A DNA stretch of 64,000 bases, taken from NCBI RefSeq assembly GCF_050563545.1, contig NZ_JBNXUM010000027.1, positions 27,648 through 91,647 on the forward strand, in the 5' to 3' direction. Below the pieces are notes generated by a model. It worked only from the letters and a program-made list of their open reading frames with translations, ran no database searches and was not told the origin of the DNA. The DNA is from Falsiroseomonas sp050563545 (GTDB lineage Bacteria; Pseudomonadota; Alphaproteobacteria; Acetobacterales; Acetobacteraceae). Below are positions 55,118-62,298 of this stretch, piece by piece. Position numbers and translations under genes: made by a program. How positions within the stretch are numbered: position 1 is the stretch's first letter; each line of letters begins with the position of its first letter.

Positions 55118-56125
55118 ATGACGCCCCGCCTCGCCCTCGTCCTCGGCGATCCCGCCGGGATCGGGCCGGAGATCATGGCCAGGCTGCTGGCCAACGAGGC
55201 GAACCGCGCTAAGGCCGCGCTGCTGCTGGTGGCCGACCCGGAGGAACTGGCGGATGGCATGCGGATCGCGGGCGTGGACGTGCCGGTCACCCGCGGGAAC
55301 GATCCCGCTGCCCTCGCGCCGGGCCGCATCGTCCTTCACGAGGTGCGACGCCGCGCGCCGGTCCCGCGCGGCAGGTCCAGCGCGGAGGGCGGCGCGCATG
55401 CGATGGACGTGCTGCACGAATGCCTGGCCCTCGCCCAGGCCGGCACGGTGGACGGCATCTGCTTCGCACCGCTCAACAAGGCGTCGCTCCATATGGCGGG
55501 GATAGGCCATCCGGACGAGCTTCATTGGTTCGCGGAGGTGCTGAACCACAAGGGCGCGCACAGCGAGTTCAACGTGCTCGACGGTCTCTGGACCTGCCGC
55601 GTCACGAGCCACGTCGCGCTGCGCGCGGTGGCGGACCTTATCACCCCGGAGAAGGTGATCGGCGCCGTCGCGCTGATCCGCGATGCGCTGGTCCAGGCGG
55701 GGATCGAGCGGCCGCGCATCGCGGTCTGCGGGCTCAATCCCCACAACGGCGACAACGGCGCCTTCGGCCGCGAGGAGATCGATGTGATCGGCCCCGCGCT
55801 CGAGGAAGCGCGGCGCCGTGGCCTGCCCTGCGAGGGGCCTTATCCCGCCGACACCATCTTTCTGCGCGCGCAGCCCAGGGCCGATGGCACGCGCGACGTG
55901 GACGCGATCGTCACGATGTACCACGACCAGGGGCAGATCGCGATGAAGCTCATGGGCTTCTGGCGCGGCGTCACGGTCGCTGGCGGCCTGCCCGTGCCGA
56001 TCGCGACCTGCGCCCACGGCACGGGTTTCGACATTCAGGGCAAGGGCATCGCCCGCGTCGGCGCGCTGCAGGCCGCCTTCGACCTGGCCTGCGCGATGGG
56101 CGCACGGCGCCGCCGGGTTGCCTGA
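55118..56125 (+). CDS. PdxA-family 4-phospho-hydroxyacid dehydrogenase
   Basis: The 335-residue protein is a PdxA-family member. The N-terminal LVLGDPAGIGPEIMARLL is diagnostic. Metal/substrate histidines are in TSHVALRAVADLI near residue 165, LNPHNGDNGAFG near 209 and MYHDQGQIAMKLMGF near 268, with AHGTGFDIQGKG near 296. The family includes biosynthetic PdxA and catabolic paralogues such as 4-phospho-D-threonate and 4-phospho-D-erythronate dehydrogenases. A GntR regulator and a Bug receptor next to it favour a catabolic role, although no partner kinase (DUF1537 type) is present in the window. Confidence 0.86.
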   Translation: MTPRLALVLGDPAGIGPEIMARLLANEANRAKAALLLVADPEELADGMRIAGVDVPVTRGNDPAALAPGRIVLHEVRRRAPVPRGRSSAEGGAHAMDVLHECLALAQAGTVDGICFAPLNKASLHMAGIGHPDELHWFAEVLNHKGAHSEFNVLDGLWTCRVTSHVALRAVADLITPEKVIGAVALIRDALVQAGIERPRIAVCGLNPHNGDNGAFGREEIDVIGPALEEARRRGLPCEGPYPADTIFLRAQPRADGTRDVDAIVTMYHDQGQIAMKLMGFWRGVTVAGGLPVPIATCAHGTGFDIQGKGIARVGALQAAFDLACAMGARRRRVA

Positions 56126-56190
56126 CGACGCGGGCGGCGTGAACCCATGGCGGATCTGTCGAATGCAGCGATCGGGGCAGCGGACGCAAT

Positions 56191-56225
56191 GAGGGCGCCC
56201 CGCCATCGCTGGCGGAGCGCCCTCT
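56191..56225 (+). terminator. Hairpin terminator at the start of repeat copy B
   Basis: Fifteen-base arms GAGGGCGCCCCGCCA and TGGCGGAGCGCCCTC pair around TCGC with one C-A mismatch and are followed by a TGT sequence rather than a full T-run. It lies 66 bases after the PdxA-like stop and may terminate that transcript. Confidence 0.6.
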
Positions 56226-56377
56226 GTCACGTTGCCTATTTCCCGATCGGCCTGGACCTGCCTGACCGCCGGTGCCGGCTCGCACTGCCCTCCATTCCAT
56301 CCCTGGCGCGCTCAGCTCACCACGCGGGATCCTCGACACCTCGCTCCGCAACGTCTCGGCGGATGACGGTCGGCCAT
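56193..56377. repeat. Dispersed repeat, copy B (about 185 bp)
   Basis: This is the second copy of the repeat at 31487-31673, about 24.7 kb away and in the same orientation. Both copies open with the same mismatched hairpin and share long identical blocks. Copy B lacks a recognisable recombinase end upstream; it follows the PdxA-like gene by 67 bases. The repeat marks two sites probably visited by the same element type and could support homologous recombination between them. Confidence 0.8.
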
Positions 56378-57079
56378 GGCTGCCCCGACATGCGGCGGCA
56401 CCACGTCCGGCTTCATAATCGTCAGCGCCAATTCTAACGCCAATTGCCCCTGCATCTGCAGCGGGCGTGCGGTGTGAGGCTCTTCGGCGGACCCCGGCGA
56501 TGCCGGCCGCCAACTTATGCGGTGCCGCACCGGCTCGTGGCGGGCTCGTCCGGCCCTGATCGGGAGATCTAGGCGGGACAGGTCGTGCGGGCGCGCCCGC
56601 CGGCCATCCGCGTGCTGTTCAGGAAGATCTGGTGGGAGCACATGCGGCATGCCGAGCGGCGGCGCCGCGACTGTCACGTCACCATGGATTGGTGCGCGAC
56701 CTTAACATTCAAGCCGGAGCTGATGATGCCGATGTAGTGGCGGCAGGCCGCAGGTCTCCTTCGGCGTCCGTCGAGATTGGAGATGACGCCCTCATCCGGC
56801 CAAGGGACGTCGCGAACTGGCTGAGCGCGGCGCGGTGCTCTGGGCTGAGTGCCGTGATGTCGGGAGCCCGTGCGCGGCTGGGCTCCCGATGCCGGTCCGC
56901 CCCGTCCACACAAGCAACCCATGCCTCGTCCTGCGTGCTCTTGCATGAAGTTCTCGATCGAGATGGTGATGGCGCGAACGTCAGGCTGCTCGGCCGCGGC
57001 GGCAGCGTTGCAAGCGCCGTCCCGGCGGTGGCGCAGCTGGGGCTGGCCATCCAGACGATCGAGCGGAAGGCCCTCGGCA
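56378..57079. other. Region without an intact gene, about 700 bases
   Basis: Several frames are open here but none has a convincing start, codon bias or family match. A minus-strand stretch near 56770-56860 (ITALSPEHRAALSQFATSLG) looks coding and may be another gene remnant of unknown family. The area lies between repeat copy B and a hydrolase tail and is best read as decayed sequence next to the mobile island. Confidence 0.4.
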
Positions 57080-57081
57080 GG

Positions 57082-57234
57082 GAAAAACGCGGCTCGGTCG
57101 AAGCCCGCCGCGCTGACGCAGATCGCCGGCGCGGCGCGCGCCAGGGCTGCGGAGCACGGGGCCATGAAGTCGAAATGGCCCGCGCGTTCGACGATATGCA
57201 CCTCGGGTGGGCGCGGCAGCATGATGTTCCGCTG
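57082..57234 (-). pseudogene. C-terminal fragment of an alpha/beta hydrolase
   Basis: The minus strand encodes PPEVHIVERAGHFDFMAPCS, then ALARAAPAICVSAAGFDRAA and FF. This matches the C-terminal end of a family of secreted or dienelactone-type alpha/beta hydrolases, where the His in AGHFDF is the catalytic base and PxIC and GFDRxAFH follow. The rest of the enzyme, including the nucleophile elbow, is absent. It lies about 115 bases from the integrase end and may mark the edge of the island insertion. Confidence 0.6.
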
Positions 57235-57348
57235 TAGCCGTCGCCAACGCCAATGCGCCGGCTCCATCGCGACCAACCAAGCGTCATCGCGCCGCGATGC
57301 CACAACCGCCGTGTCGAACGCCCAGGTCCAGCTAGGAATCAGGTGGGG

Positions 57349-58812
57349 TTAGCGTGCGTGCCGGGAGCGGTGATCGGATCCGAGACAGCTCACGGTAAAG
57401 GCGGGACAGTGCCTCGCCCCGTATGCCGTAATGCCGCCCAGTCGTTTCCGAGCGTGACCGAGGATTGCATCGCGCACATCTTCAGACACCTCGGCCGCCC
57501 GCAGTTCGTCTTCCATTCGGTGACGCCACGAATGGTTCGGCGCCTTGCGGGCATCGGTGATGCCGACGCTCCTCCGCACCCAGCTGCTGACCGCGTTCCA
57601 GCCCCGCCCGCCGCGGCGGCCGTACTTATCTACCTCCTTGTCGGGAAAGAGCGGAGCGCCGGCTTCGACGGTCAGGGCATAAGCGACGAAGCCCTCTGCG
57701 ACCAGGGCGGGGTGGACCGGCACGTTGCGCGGCATCCCGGTCTTCACGCTGTTGCCCTTGGTGTGCTCGTGGATCGCGAGCGTCCAGATACCGCTGTCCG
57801 GGTCCTCGCGCAGATCGTCACGCCCGAGCTGCAACACCTCGCCCACCCGCATGCCGGTGAACGCCATGACCCAATGCGCCCAACGCAGCGTCGGCAGTGT
57901 CTCCGACCGGGCGCGCAGCAGGATCGCGGCCGCATCGTCGTCTGAGTACGGAAGCGGGCTGTGCGGCTTGCTCTTGGGCAAGCGCAACCCGTCGGTCGGA
58001 TCCATTGGCAGTCGCTCATCCGCAACCGCGCGCTTGAAGACTTGGCCGACGAGCGACAACCGGTTGTTCCAGGTGTTGTTGGTCAACCCGTGCGCCGTCT
58101 TGAGGTGATCCCGCCAGGACCGCAAGTCGTCGCGGGTCACACGGCCCGCATCGTCGTGGCCAAGGAAGTCGGCCAGCATCCGCAACATGCTGCGGGTCTC
58201 GTCCACCGTGCGTGCGTTCGTCGCGGTCACAGCCTTCCAGGCCGACCAGATCGCGTCGAACGACGGCCCATCGGTTGAGTGAACGGCAACACACGCGGGC
58301 GGCGGCGGAACCGCCGGCAGCTGCTGGCGAACCGCCGCGAGCGGGTTCAGAGGGTGCGCGGCGGCGAGGGCGGTCAGGTCCTCGCGGAGATAGGTCGCAT
58401 TGACCACCGGCACCATCGCGTTGAGGAGCAGCGGGAACGTGTCCGCCGTCGCCGTGATGCCCGCCAGCTCGAGCGCCTCGATCGCGTGCACCTCGACGCG
58501 GCCCCACATGCGCGCAAGCCGCTCGGGTGTGTGGCATTCCGGTATGACGAGCGGCTCGAAGACGTCGCTGTCCTCTCCACCCGTATGGAGGGGCGCGCCG
58601 TGGTCGATGCTGGCCGCCCATGCCGCAGCGAGACCAAGAGCGCGTTCAGCGGTCACGCTCTCGCGCTTCATCTCCCGCTCCCAGGCCCCGATCTGGGTGT
58701 CCCAGCGCGCGAGTTCGGCAGGCCACTTCGCCCGCGCCTCGCGAGGGCAGCGCGTGCCGAGGCTGCGCTTGACGTGGGTGCGGCCGGCCACCGCTTTGAG
58801 CCGGTTCGGCAC
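57349..58812 (-). CDS. Tyrosine recombinase/phage integrase
   Basis: The 487-residue protein has an N-terminal arm domain, a SAM-like core-binding domain (residues 180-270) and a catalytic domain. Active-site residues are visible: Arg322 in TGMRVGEVLQL, Lys near 352-357, His427 and Arg430 in HSWRHRME, His453 in ILGHARK, and Tyr464 in GITAYG. It should integrate and excise the adjoining island. The GTG at 58812 is the first available start, but conserved-looking sequence (SGIFYFYAQVPNRL) continues upstream in frame without a start codon, so the real start may have been lost or lies in another frame (ATG at 58867). Confidence 0.88.
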   Translation of the reverse strand: MPNRLKAVAGRTHVKRSLGTRCPREARAKWPAELARWDTQIGAWEREMKRESVTAERALGLAAAWAASIDHGAPLHTGGEDSDVFEPLVIPECHTPERLARMWGRVEVHAIEALELAGITATADTFPLLLNAMVPVVNATYLREDLTALAAAHPLNPLAAVRQQLPAVPPPPACVAVHSTDGPSFDAIWSAWKAVTATNARTVDETRSMLRMLADFLGHDDAGRVTRDDLRSWRDHLKTAHGLTNNTWNNRLSLVGQVFKRAVADERLPMDPTDGLRLPKSKPHSPLPYSDDDAAAILLRARSETLPTLRWAHWVMAFTGMRVGEVLQLGRDDLREDPDSGIWTLAIHEHTKGNSVKTGMPRNVPVHPALVAEGFVAYALTVEAGAPLFPDKEVDKYGRRGGRGWNAVSSWVRRSVGITDARKAPNHSWRHRMEDELRAAEVSEDVRDAILGHARKRLGGITAYGARHCPAFTVSCLGSDHRSRHAR

Positions 58813-59204
58813 CTGCGCGTAGAAGTAGAAAATCCCGCTATTGGGATGCTTCCAAGGGGGTCAGCATGCGGAGTGGGGGCACCGGTCTGTATACCCGGGC
58901 TGTATACCTGCCAGCCGCCTCCAACCGCTGATTTGCTGCGATATTCCACAAAAACCGACACTTAGGCCGGTTGTGGTGCCGGGTGAGGGATACGACTGCC
59001 CGGTGACCTACATCAGCAAAAACAGGGACCTCGGCGAAGTCCAGGGACCACCGGTGTACCAAGTGGTGGTCCAGAAAGGCAAGCAGTTTGGTCAAAGAAG
59101 TCGGGCGCGGATGCGCGTCTGTACTGCGCCTTGACCTGTTGACTTCAGGCGGCGTCTGATCGCGACGGCGAAACGACGCTTGGCGCTGACCAGCGCTGCC
59201 TGAG
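58813..59204. other. Integrase upstream region with short repeats, 392 bases
   Basis: This gap holds the probable integrase promoter. A nine-base direct repeat CTGTATACC occurs at 58887-58895 and 58900-58908, thirteen bases apart, containing the palindrome GTATAC. An inverted repeat GGACCACC-N12-GGTGGTCC lies at 59045-59072. These could be recombinase or excisionase arm sites, or a repressor operator. A minus-strand frame of 124 codons spans the area but has poor codon bias and no family match. Confidence 0.45.
58887..58908. repeat. Nine-base direct repeats upstream of the integrase
   Basis: CTGTATACC occurs twice with a four-base spacer, so the copies are about one helical turn and a quarter apart. 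Each contains the self-complementary GTATAC. The site is 75-95 bases upstream of the integrase coding start, where arm-binding sites or an autoregulatory operator are often found. Confidence 0.45.
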
Positions 59205-59624
59205 ATGCGCATAGAGAGGGACGGTGCTTTGACCGTGGACTACTGGGGAAAGCCCCAGGTCGCCGACGGGGTCCTGAAGATCCTTCCTGAGGACGACAGC
59301 GACGGCCGGTATGCTGATGCGAAGGCAAAGGCTCTCGCTGAAGAACTCGGCGAGAAGGCCCAGAGCGCGTCGCGGGACGCCAAGGTCTGTGGCTTTGCCG
59401 TCGCTCTGACAGCGCTTTCCTACCCTCTCTGGAACGGCCCGTGGTTCGACTGGCACCACGGCAACACGGAGGTCATCGTCACCGTCTCCTGTCGGCTGCT
59501 TCTGTTCGCCGTTGCACGCGCAATGCTTGCTTGTCGGAAGGCCTCTGACGCGCAGTTCCGGGTCATCCTGCGCTACTTGGAGAGGCCACTCGAAGGCCGC
59601 ATCGTCCCGGAGCGGCGGCGATGA
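59205..59624 (+). CDS. Hypothetical protein with two predicted membrane segments
   Basis: The 139-residue protein is not recognised. Codon use is coding-like, with G/C third positions. After a charged N-terminal half (ALAEELGEKAQSASRDAK) two hydrophobic stretches follow: VCGFAVALTALSYPLW and EVIVTVSCRLLLFAVA. They are separated by a short WFDWHHGN loop. A basic tail closes the chain. It is probably a small inner-membrane protein of the island. It overlaps the next gene by ATGA, which supports both starts. Confidence 0.6.
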   Translation: MRIERDGALTVDYWGKPQVADGVLKILPEDDSDGRYADAKAKALAEELGEKAQSASRDAKVCGFAVALTALSYPLWNGPWFDWHHGNTEVIVTVSCRLLLFAVARAMLACRKASDAQFRVILRYLERPLEGRIVPERRR

Positions 59625-59980
59625 CCAAGTGCGCCATCTGCGGCAAGCGGAAGTGCGTGTACTCCAGCACCAAGCATCTCCTGGCTTCCTTCGACCTCAC
59701 TTTCGACGGTCAGGGTTTGCACGGTGCAGGGCTGGGCGGTGGCGCAATGTACGGCATTTCCGAGATCGGACGGCTGCTCGGCGGCATCCAGCTTGCTCGG
59801 GTTCTGGCCTGGAAGCGAGGCGGTGCAAGGGGGACGCACCGGGGTGGATCGCTGACCGTGCCGACCTCAAGGCGCGCCAGCTGCTCTGGGAGAACGGGCG
59901 AGCGCGAACCTTGTGCGCGGAAAACCGCCCTCAGGATGCCGACGGGCTCCGGAGATCTTCAGGAAGCGGTCGCCGTCTGA
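59621..59980 (+). CDS. Small CxxC protein of the island, apparently frameshifted
   Basis: The 119-codon frame begins MTKCAICGKRKCVYSSTKHL with a CxxC..C cluster, then FDGQGLHGAGLGGGAMYGIS, and is coding-like up to about 59815. Beyond that point coding bias moves to the next frame (CKGDAPGWIADRADLKARQL, then LWENGRARTLCAEN), which stays open to a stop at 60192. An extra GG near 59819 would explain the shift. The family is unknown. Either the gene is broken or the two parts are joined by recoding. It overlaps the preceding gene by four bases. Confidence 0.5.
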   Translation: MTKCAICGKRKCVYSSTKHLLASFDLTFDGQGLHGAGLGGGAMYGISEIGRLLGGIQLARVLAWKRGGARGTHRGGSLTVPTSRRASCSGRTGEREPCARKTALRMPTGSGDLQEAVAV

Positions 59981-60148
59981 CCAACGCAGTTCGCGTACAT
60001 CGTGGATCAAATGAGATGTCGGGGACAGTCATTCTGCCGGATGGCCTCGTTCCTCGTTTCCGAGTGGCCCGGACGACCGCGATGCGTTCGGACAGCGAGA
60101 ACTGCGACCGCCCTCGATGGAGTGCTTGCACGTTTTCTCTTCACGCAT

Positions 60149-60991
60149 TCAGCGCGAGACGAGTTGCTCGCACGCCTGACGGTCACCAGTAAAGCAGTAT
60201 CCGCCAGCAGCGTAAGATGAGAACGGGTTGAAGTTCCCAGTAAACCCTAATCTCCGACAGTATTCGCCTTTATGTCCACTCCGCCATCCCAAACTTCTCA
60301 TATCAACGACGCGTTGACACTGAGGCGCTGGAGGCCGCATGGCGCCCGGGTTCGTGGGCGTCGTGGAAGGCGTGGGCGTCGCGGAAGGCGTGGGCGTCGC
60401 GGAAGGCGTGGGCGTCGCGGAAGGCGTTGGCGTCGCGGAAGGCGCAGGAGATGGACTATTTGGCGCGCCGGGAGGAACAGGCGAGGTGGCAGCGTTAGAA
60501 GGTGAAACCGTAGCAACGCGGCGCAGACTGTAGCGAGGCCTGTTTGTATCGGCGACCAAGTCACGCGGAACTACTCGGGTTTGATAATCTGGATGACTGA
60601 TCTGTAATCTCGCGTGCCCCCCGGACGCTGTCGGCGGGAGATCGATGGAGAAAAAACCTCCTGCAGTCGTTATTGGCTCATACGTGGTGTGAAGATCGGG
60701 TGTCTCTAAAATGACGTGCAACTTCGCACCAACAATCCCTTGTTCTGTCTGCTCGTCAAAGACGAGGCCTGACCAACGAAAAAAAGAGCTGCTAGGGCTA
60801 AATACAGCTATGGCTACACATCCAACAATACCAGCCAGAAGACTGTACCGCAATCTACTTATTGGTTTTCTTGTAGATCTTCCGAGAGACAAATACATGA
60901 CTACTAAAAGCAAAGATAACGCGACCATGAACTCGAAAGTTGAACCAATGCTTGGAAATAGACCCAGTATCTGCTCGTAGAGCGACTGCAC
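60149..60991 (-). CDS. Membrane-anchored protein with Ig-like regulatory domain, PSATPT-repeat linker and Cys-rich tail
   Basis: The 280-residue protein starts with GTG after a GGGAGG site. Two membrane helices come first (FMVALSLLLVVMYLSLG, YSLLAGIVGCVAIAVFS). A domain like carboxypeptidase-regulatory Ig folds follows at about 75-160 (FDEQTEQGIVGAKLHVILET, then GGFFSIDLP). Next is a linker of Ser-Ala-Thr-Pro-Thr-Pro repeats at about 185-215, and a C-terminal module with four cysteines (CQRVVDMRS, EYCRRLGF, GGYCFTGDRQAC). The gene is clearly more AT-rich than its neighbours apart from the linker, a sign of recent transfer. The function is unknown; an envelope or surface role is inferred. Confidence 0.7.
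   Translation of the reverse strand: MQSLYEQILGLFPSIGSTFEFMVALSLLLVVMYLSLGRSTRKPISRLRYSLLAGIVGCVAIAVFSPSSSFFRWSGLVFDEQTEQGIVGAKLHVILETPDLHTTYEPITTAGGFFSIDLPPTASGGHARLQISHPDYQTRVVPRDLVADTNRPRYSLRRVATVSPSNAATSPVPPGAPNSPSPAPSATPTPSATPTPSATPTPSATPTPSTTPTNPGAMRPPAPQCQRVVDMRSLGWRSGHKGEYCRRLGFTGNFNPFSSYAAGGYCFTGDRQACEQLVSR
60353..60442. repeat. Tandem repeat, five 18-bp units
   Basis: Five consecutive copies of CGTGGGCGTCGCGGAAGG (first and last with one change each) lie within the minus-strand membrane protein gene. They encode the six-residue Ser-Ala-Thr-Pro-Thr-Pro linker. Copy number could change by slippage without breaking the frame, since each unit is six codons. Confidence 0.85.
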
Positions 60992-61470
60992 CGGTCAACC
61001 TCCCGAAGCCAACGGCGCAACGTTATCAGAAAGCGAGCCGTGCTGTCAGTTGGAGAATGTCCGTGTCGTGCCACCGCGCGGTCGTGGACGACAGAAAAGG
61101 GGCCCACCAGTGCGCGAACCCCTGTGGGCGTTGAGTTCACCAACGTCTGCGACACTGTCAGCGGTGGTCAGGTACTGGTCGGTGCTTCCCGGCCCTCCTT
61201 GCCCACCACGCCCCACAGCCGTTTGCCGGGGAAAACACCGGCCACCTCTGTGCTTCGGCCCCACAATGCACAAAGGAAAATGGCTTGGTGTCACTCAGCA
61301 TAGTTAGCGCCATGGAACAGTCAGGCAGGCTTCTCGAAGTTTGATGTTGGCCCGCGCGCGGTATCTCTACAAAAATCATTGCACGACAGATGTTGTCGCC
61401 GCAGGAGGCTCAGCTTGATCCACCGAACATCAACTCGACAGTACGGCAAACACGGGAAGGCGACGTTCGC
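60992..61470. other. Intergenic region, 479 bases
   Basis: Nothing with a family match was found. Frames on both strands are open for 60-85 codons but show no coding bias. The region must include the promoter and GGGAGG site of the divergent membrane protein gene at its left end. A possible hairpin around 61098-61130 (CCCAC...GTGGG) is not convincing. Confidence 0.35.
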
Positions 61471-61728
61471 ATGACCCGGCGTACTCCTGCCCGCCCCGTC
61501 CCGGCCCCGGAGAGCATGGACGTGTTCGAGGCCGCCAGCGCCATCATCACGCAGGCTGCGAAGGCTCGGCTCACGCTGCGCAAGGCCAAGGACCCGAAGA
61601 AGCGCCAGGCCGCCACTGACAGGCTCGCCGCCCTCTCGGAGGAGTACGCGAAGTTGCGACCCGCCGCACTGCCGCTGATGCAGTACATGGAGCAGGTGTA
61701 CGATGATGTGGCGCCGTCCCAGCGGTGA
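61471..61728 (+). CDS. Hypothetical small protein of the island
   Basis: The 85-residue protein starts MTRRTPARPVPAPESMDVFE and continues as a predicted helical chain rich in Ala, Lys and Glu (AASAIITQAAKARLTLRKAK). Codon bias is good from the ATG onward. No family is recognised. A plausible but weak GAAGG site lies about 13 bases upstream. It is the only plus-strand gene in this half of the island. Confidence 0.5.
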   Translation: MTRRTPARPVPAPESMDVFEAASAIITQAAKARLTLRKAKDPKKRQAATDRLAALSEEYAKLRPAALPLMQYMEQVYDDVAPSQR

Positions 61729-61902
61729 TGGCCAATCGTAGTCGATGCATGCGTCGCGCTCCCCAATCTGCGTCGAAAATCGGATGCGCTGCCCCCGCTG
61801 CTACTCCCATGCCTTGAGACTGGGCGGTCCACGAAATCGCTTCAGACTGCGGGAGTTTTCAGTCTTCGCGACGATGGATCTCATGAGGTCGCCAAGACGA
61901 CG

Positions 61903-61935
61903 AAAAAGGCCCACCCGGATGTCTCCAGGTGGGCC
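61903..61935 (-). terminator. Rho-independent terminator of the minus-strand two-gene unit
   Basis: On the minus strand a perfect eight-base stem GGCCCACC/GGTGGGCC with a 12-base loop is followed directly by TTTTT. It lies about 58 bases beyond the stop of the Cys-rich protein gene and would end that transcript. Confidence 0.82.
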
Positions 61936-61992
61936 AGTGATCTTCGGTGAAGCGCCGATGCTCGGCTCTCTTCATCGCGGCGCGTTAGAGCG

Positions 61993-62298
61993 TCACAGAG
62001 TGGAAGATCCGCTATCCTCCGCTGAGGTACGATCCGTGTCTGCGCTGGCGCCGTAGAACGGGTTCACCCCCATCCGGTATGGCCAGAGAGGGCAGCTGAC
62101 AAGCGCACAGCGACGCACCTCGGAAGGCACGTTTCCCGCGCAGTCCAGGCAGTTTCTACGGATCACCTTCACCAGTGGCATCTTCGCATGTCCGAGGGCC
62201 TCCATCTCGGAAATGCTCAAAGTTCGCGGGTCTTTTCCGATGGGCTGGCCGAGTTCGTCCCGGCTCTTGTGGTGGGGCTTCAGCGGTGCGTCGAGCAT
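61993..62298 (-). CDS. Phage-type Cys-rich small protein (putative zinc-binding)
   Basis: The 101-residue protein has the motif CLDCAGNVPSEVRRCALVSC followed by PLWPYRMGVNPF. This CLDCSGG-...-C...CPLWPYRFGxNPF pattern is common in small phage and island proteins of unknown function and looks like a four-cysteine zinc site. It starts in an ATGA overlap with the polymerase-like gene upstream, so the two are translated together and are probably functionally linked. A strong terminator follows. Confidence 0.72.
   Translation of the reverse strand: MLDAPLKPHHKSRDELGQPIGKDPRTLSISEMEALGHAKMPLVKVIRRNCLDCAGNVPSEVRRCALVSCPLWPYRMGVNPFYGASADTDRTSAEDSGSSTL

Noticed and set aside
54938..56230. Upstream extension of the GntR reading frame through the PdxA-like gene
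   Set aside because: The extension is antisense to the PdxA-like gene with its diagnostic motifs; ATG 54937 gives a normal GntR length.
58838..59212. Minus-strand frame of 124 codons upstream of the integrase
   Set aside because: Codon bias is poor and no motif is present; only its last nine codons matter, as a possible alternative integrase start.
60353..60442. Five regular 18-bp repeats considered as a CRISPR array
   Set aside because: Units are directly adjacent with no spacers and encode an in-frame hexapeptide linker.
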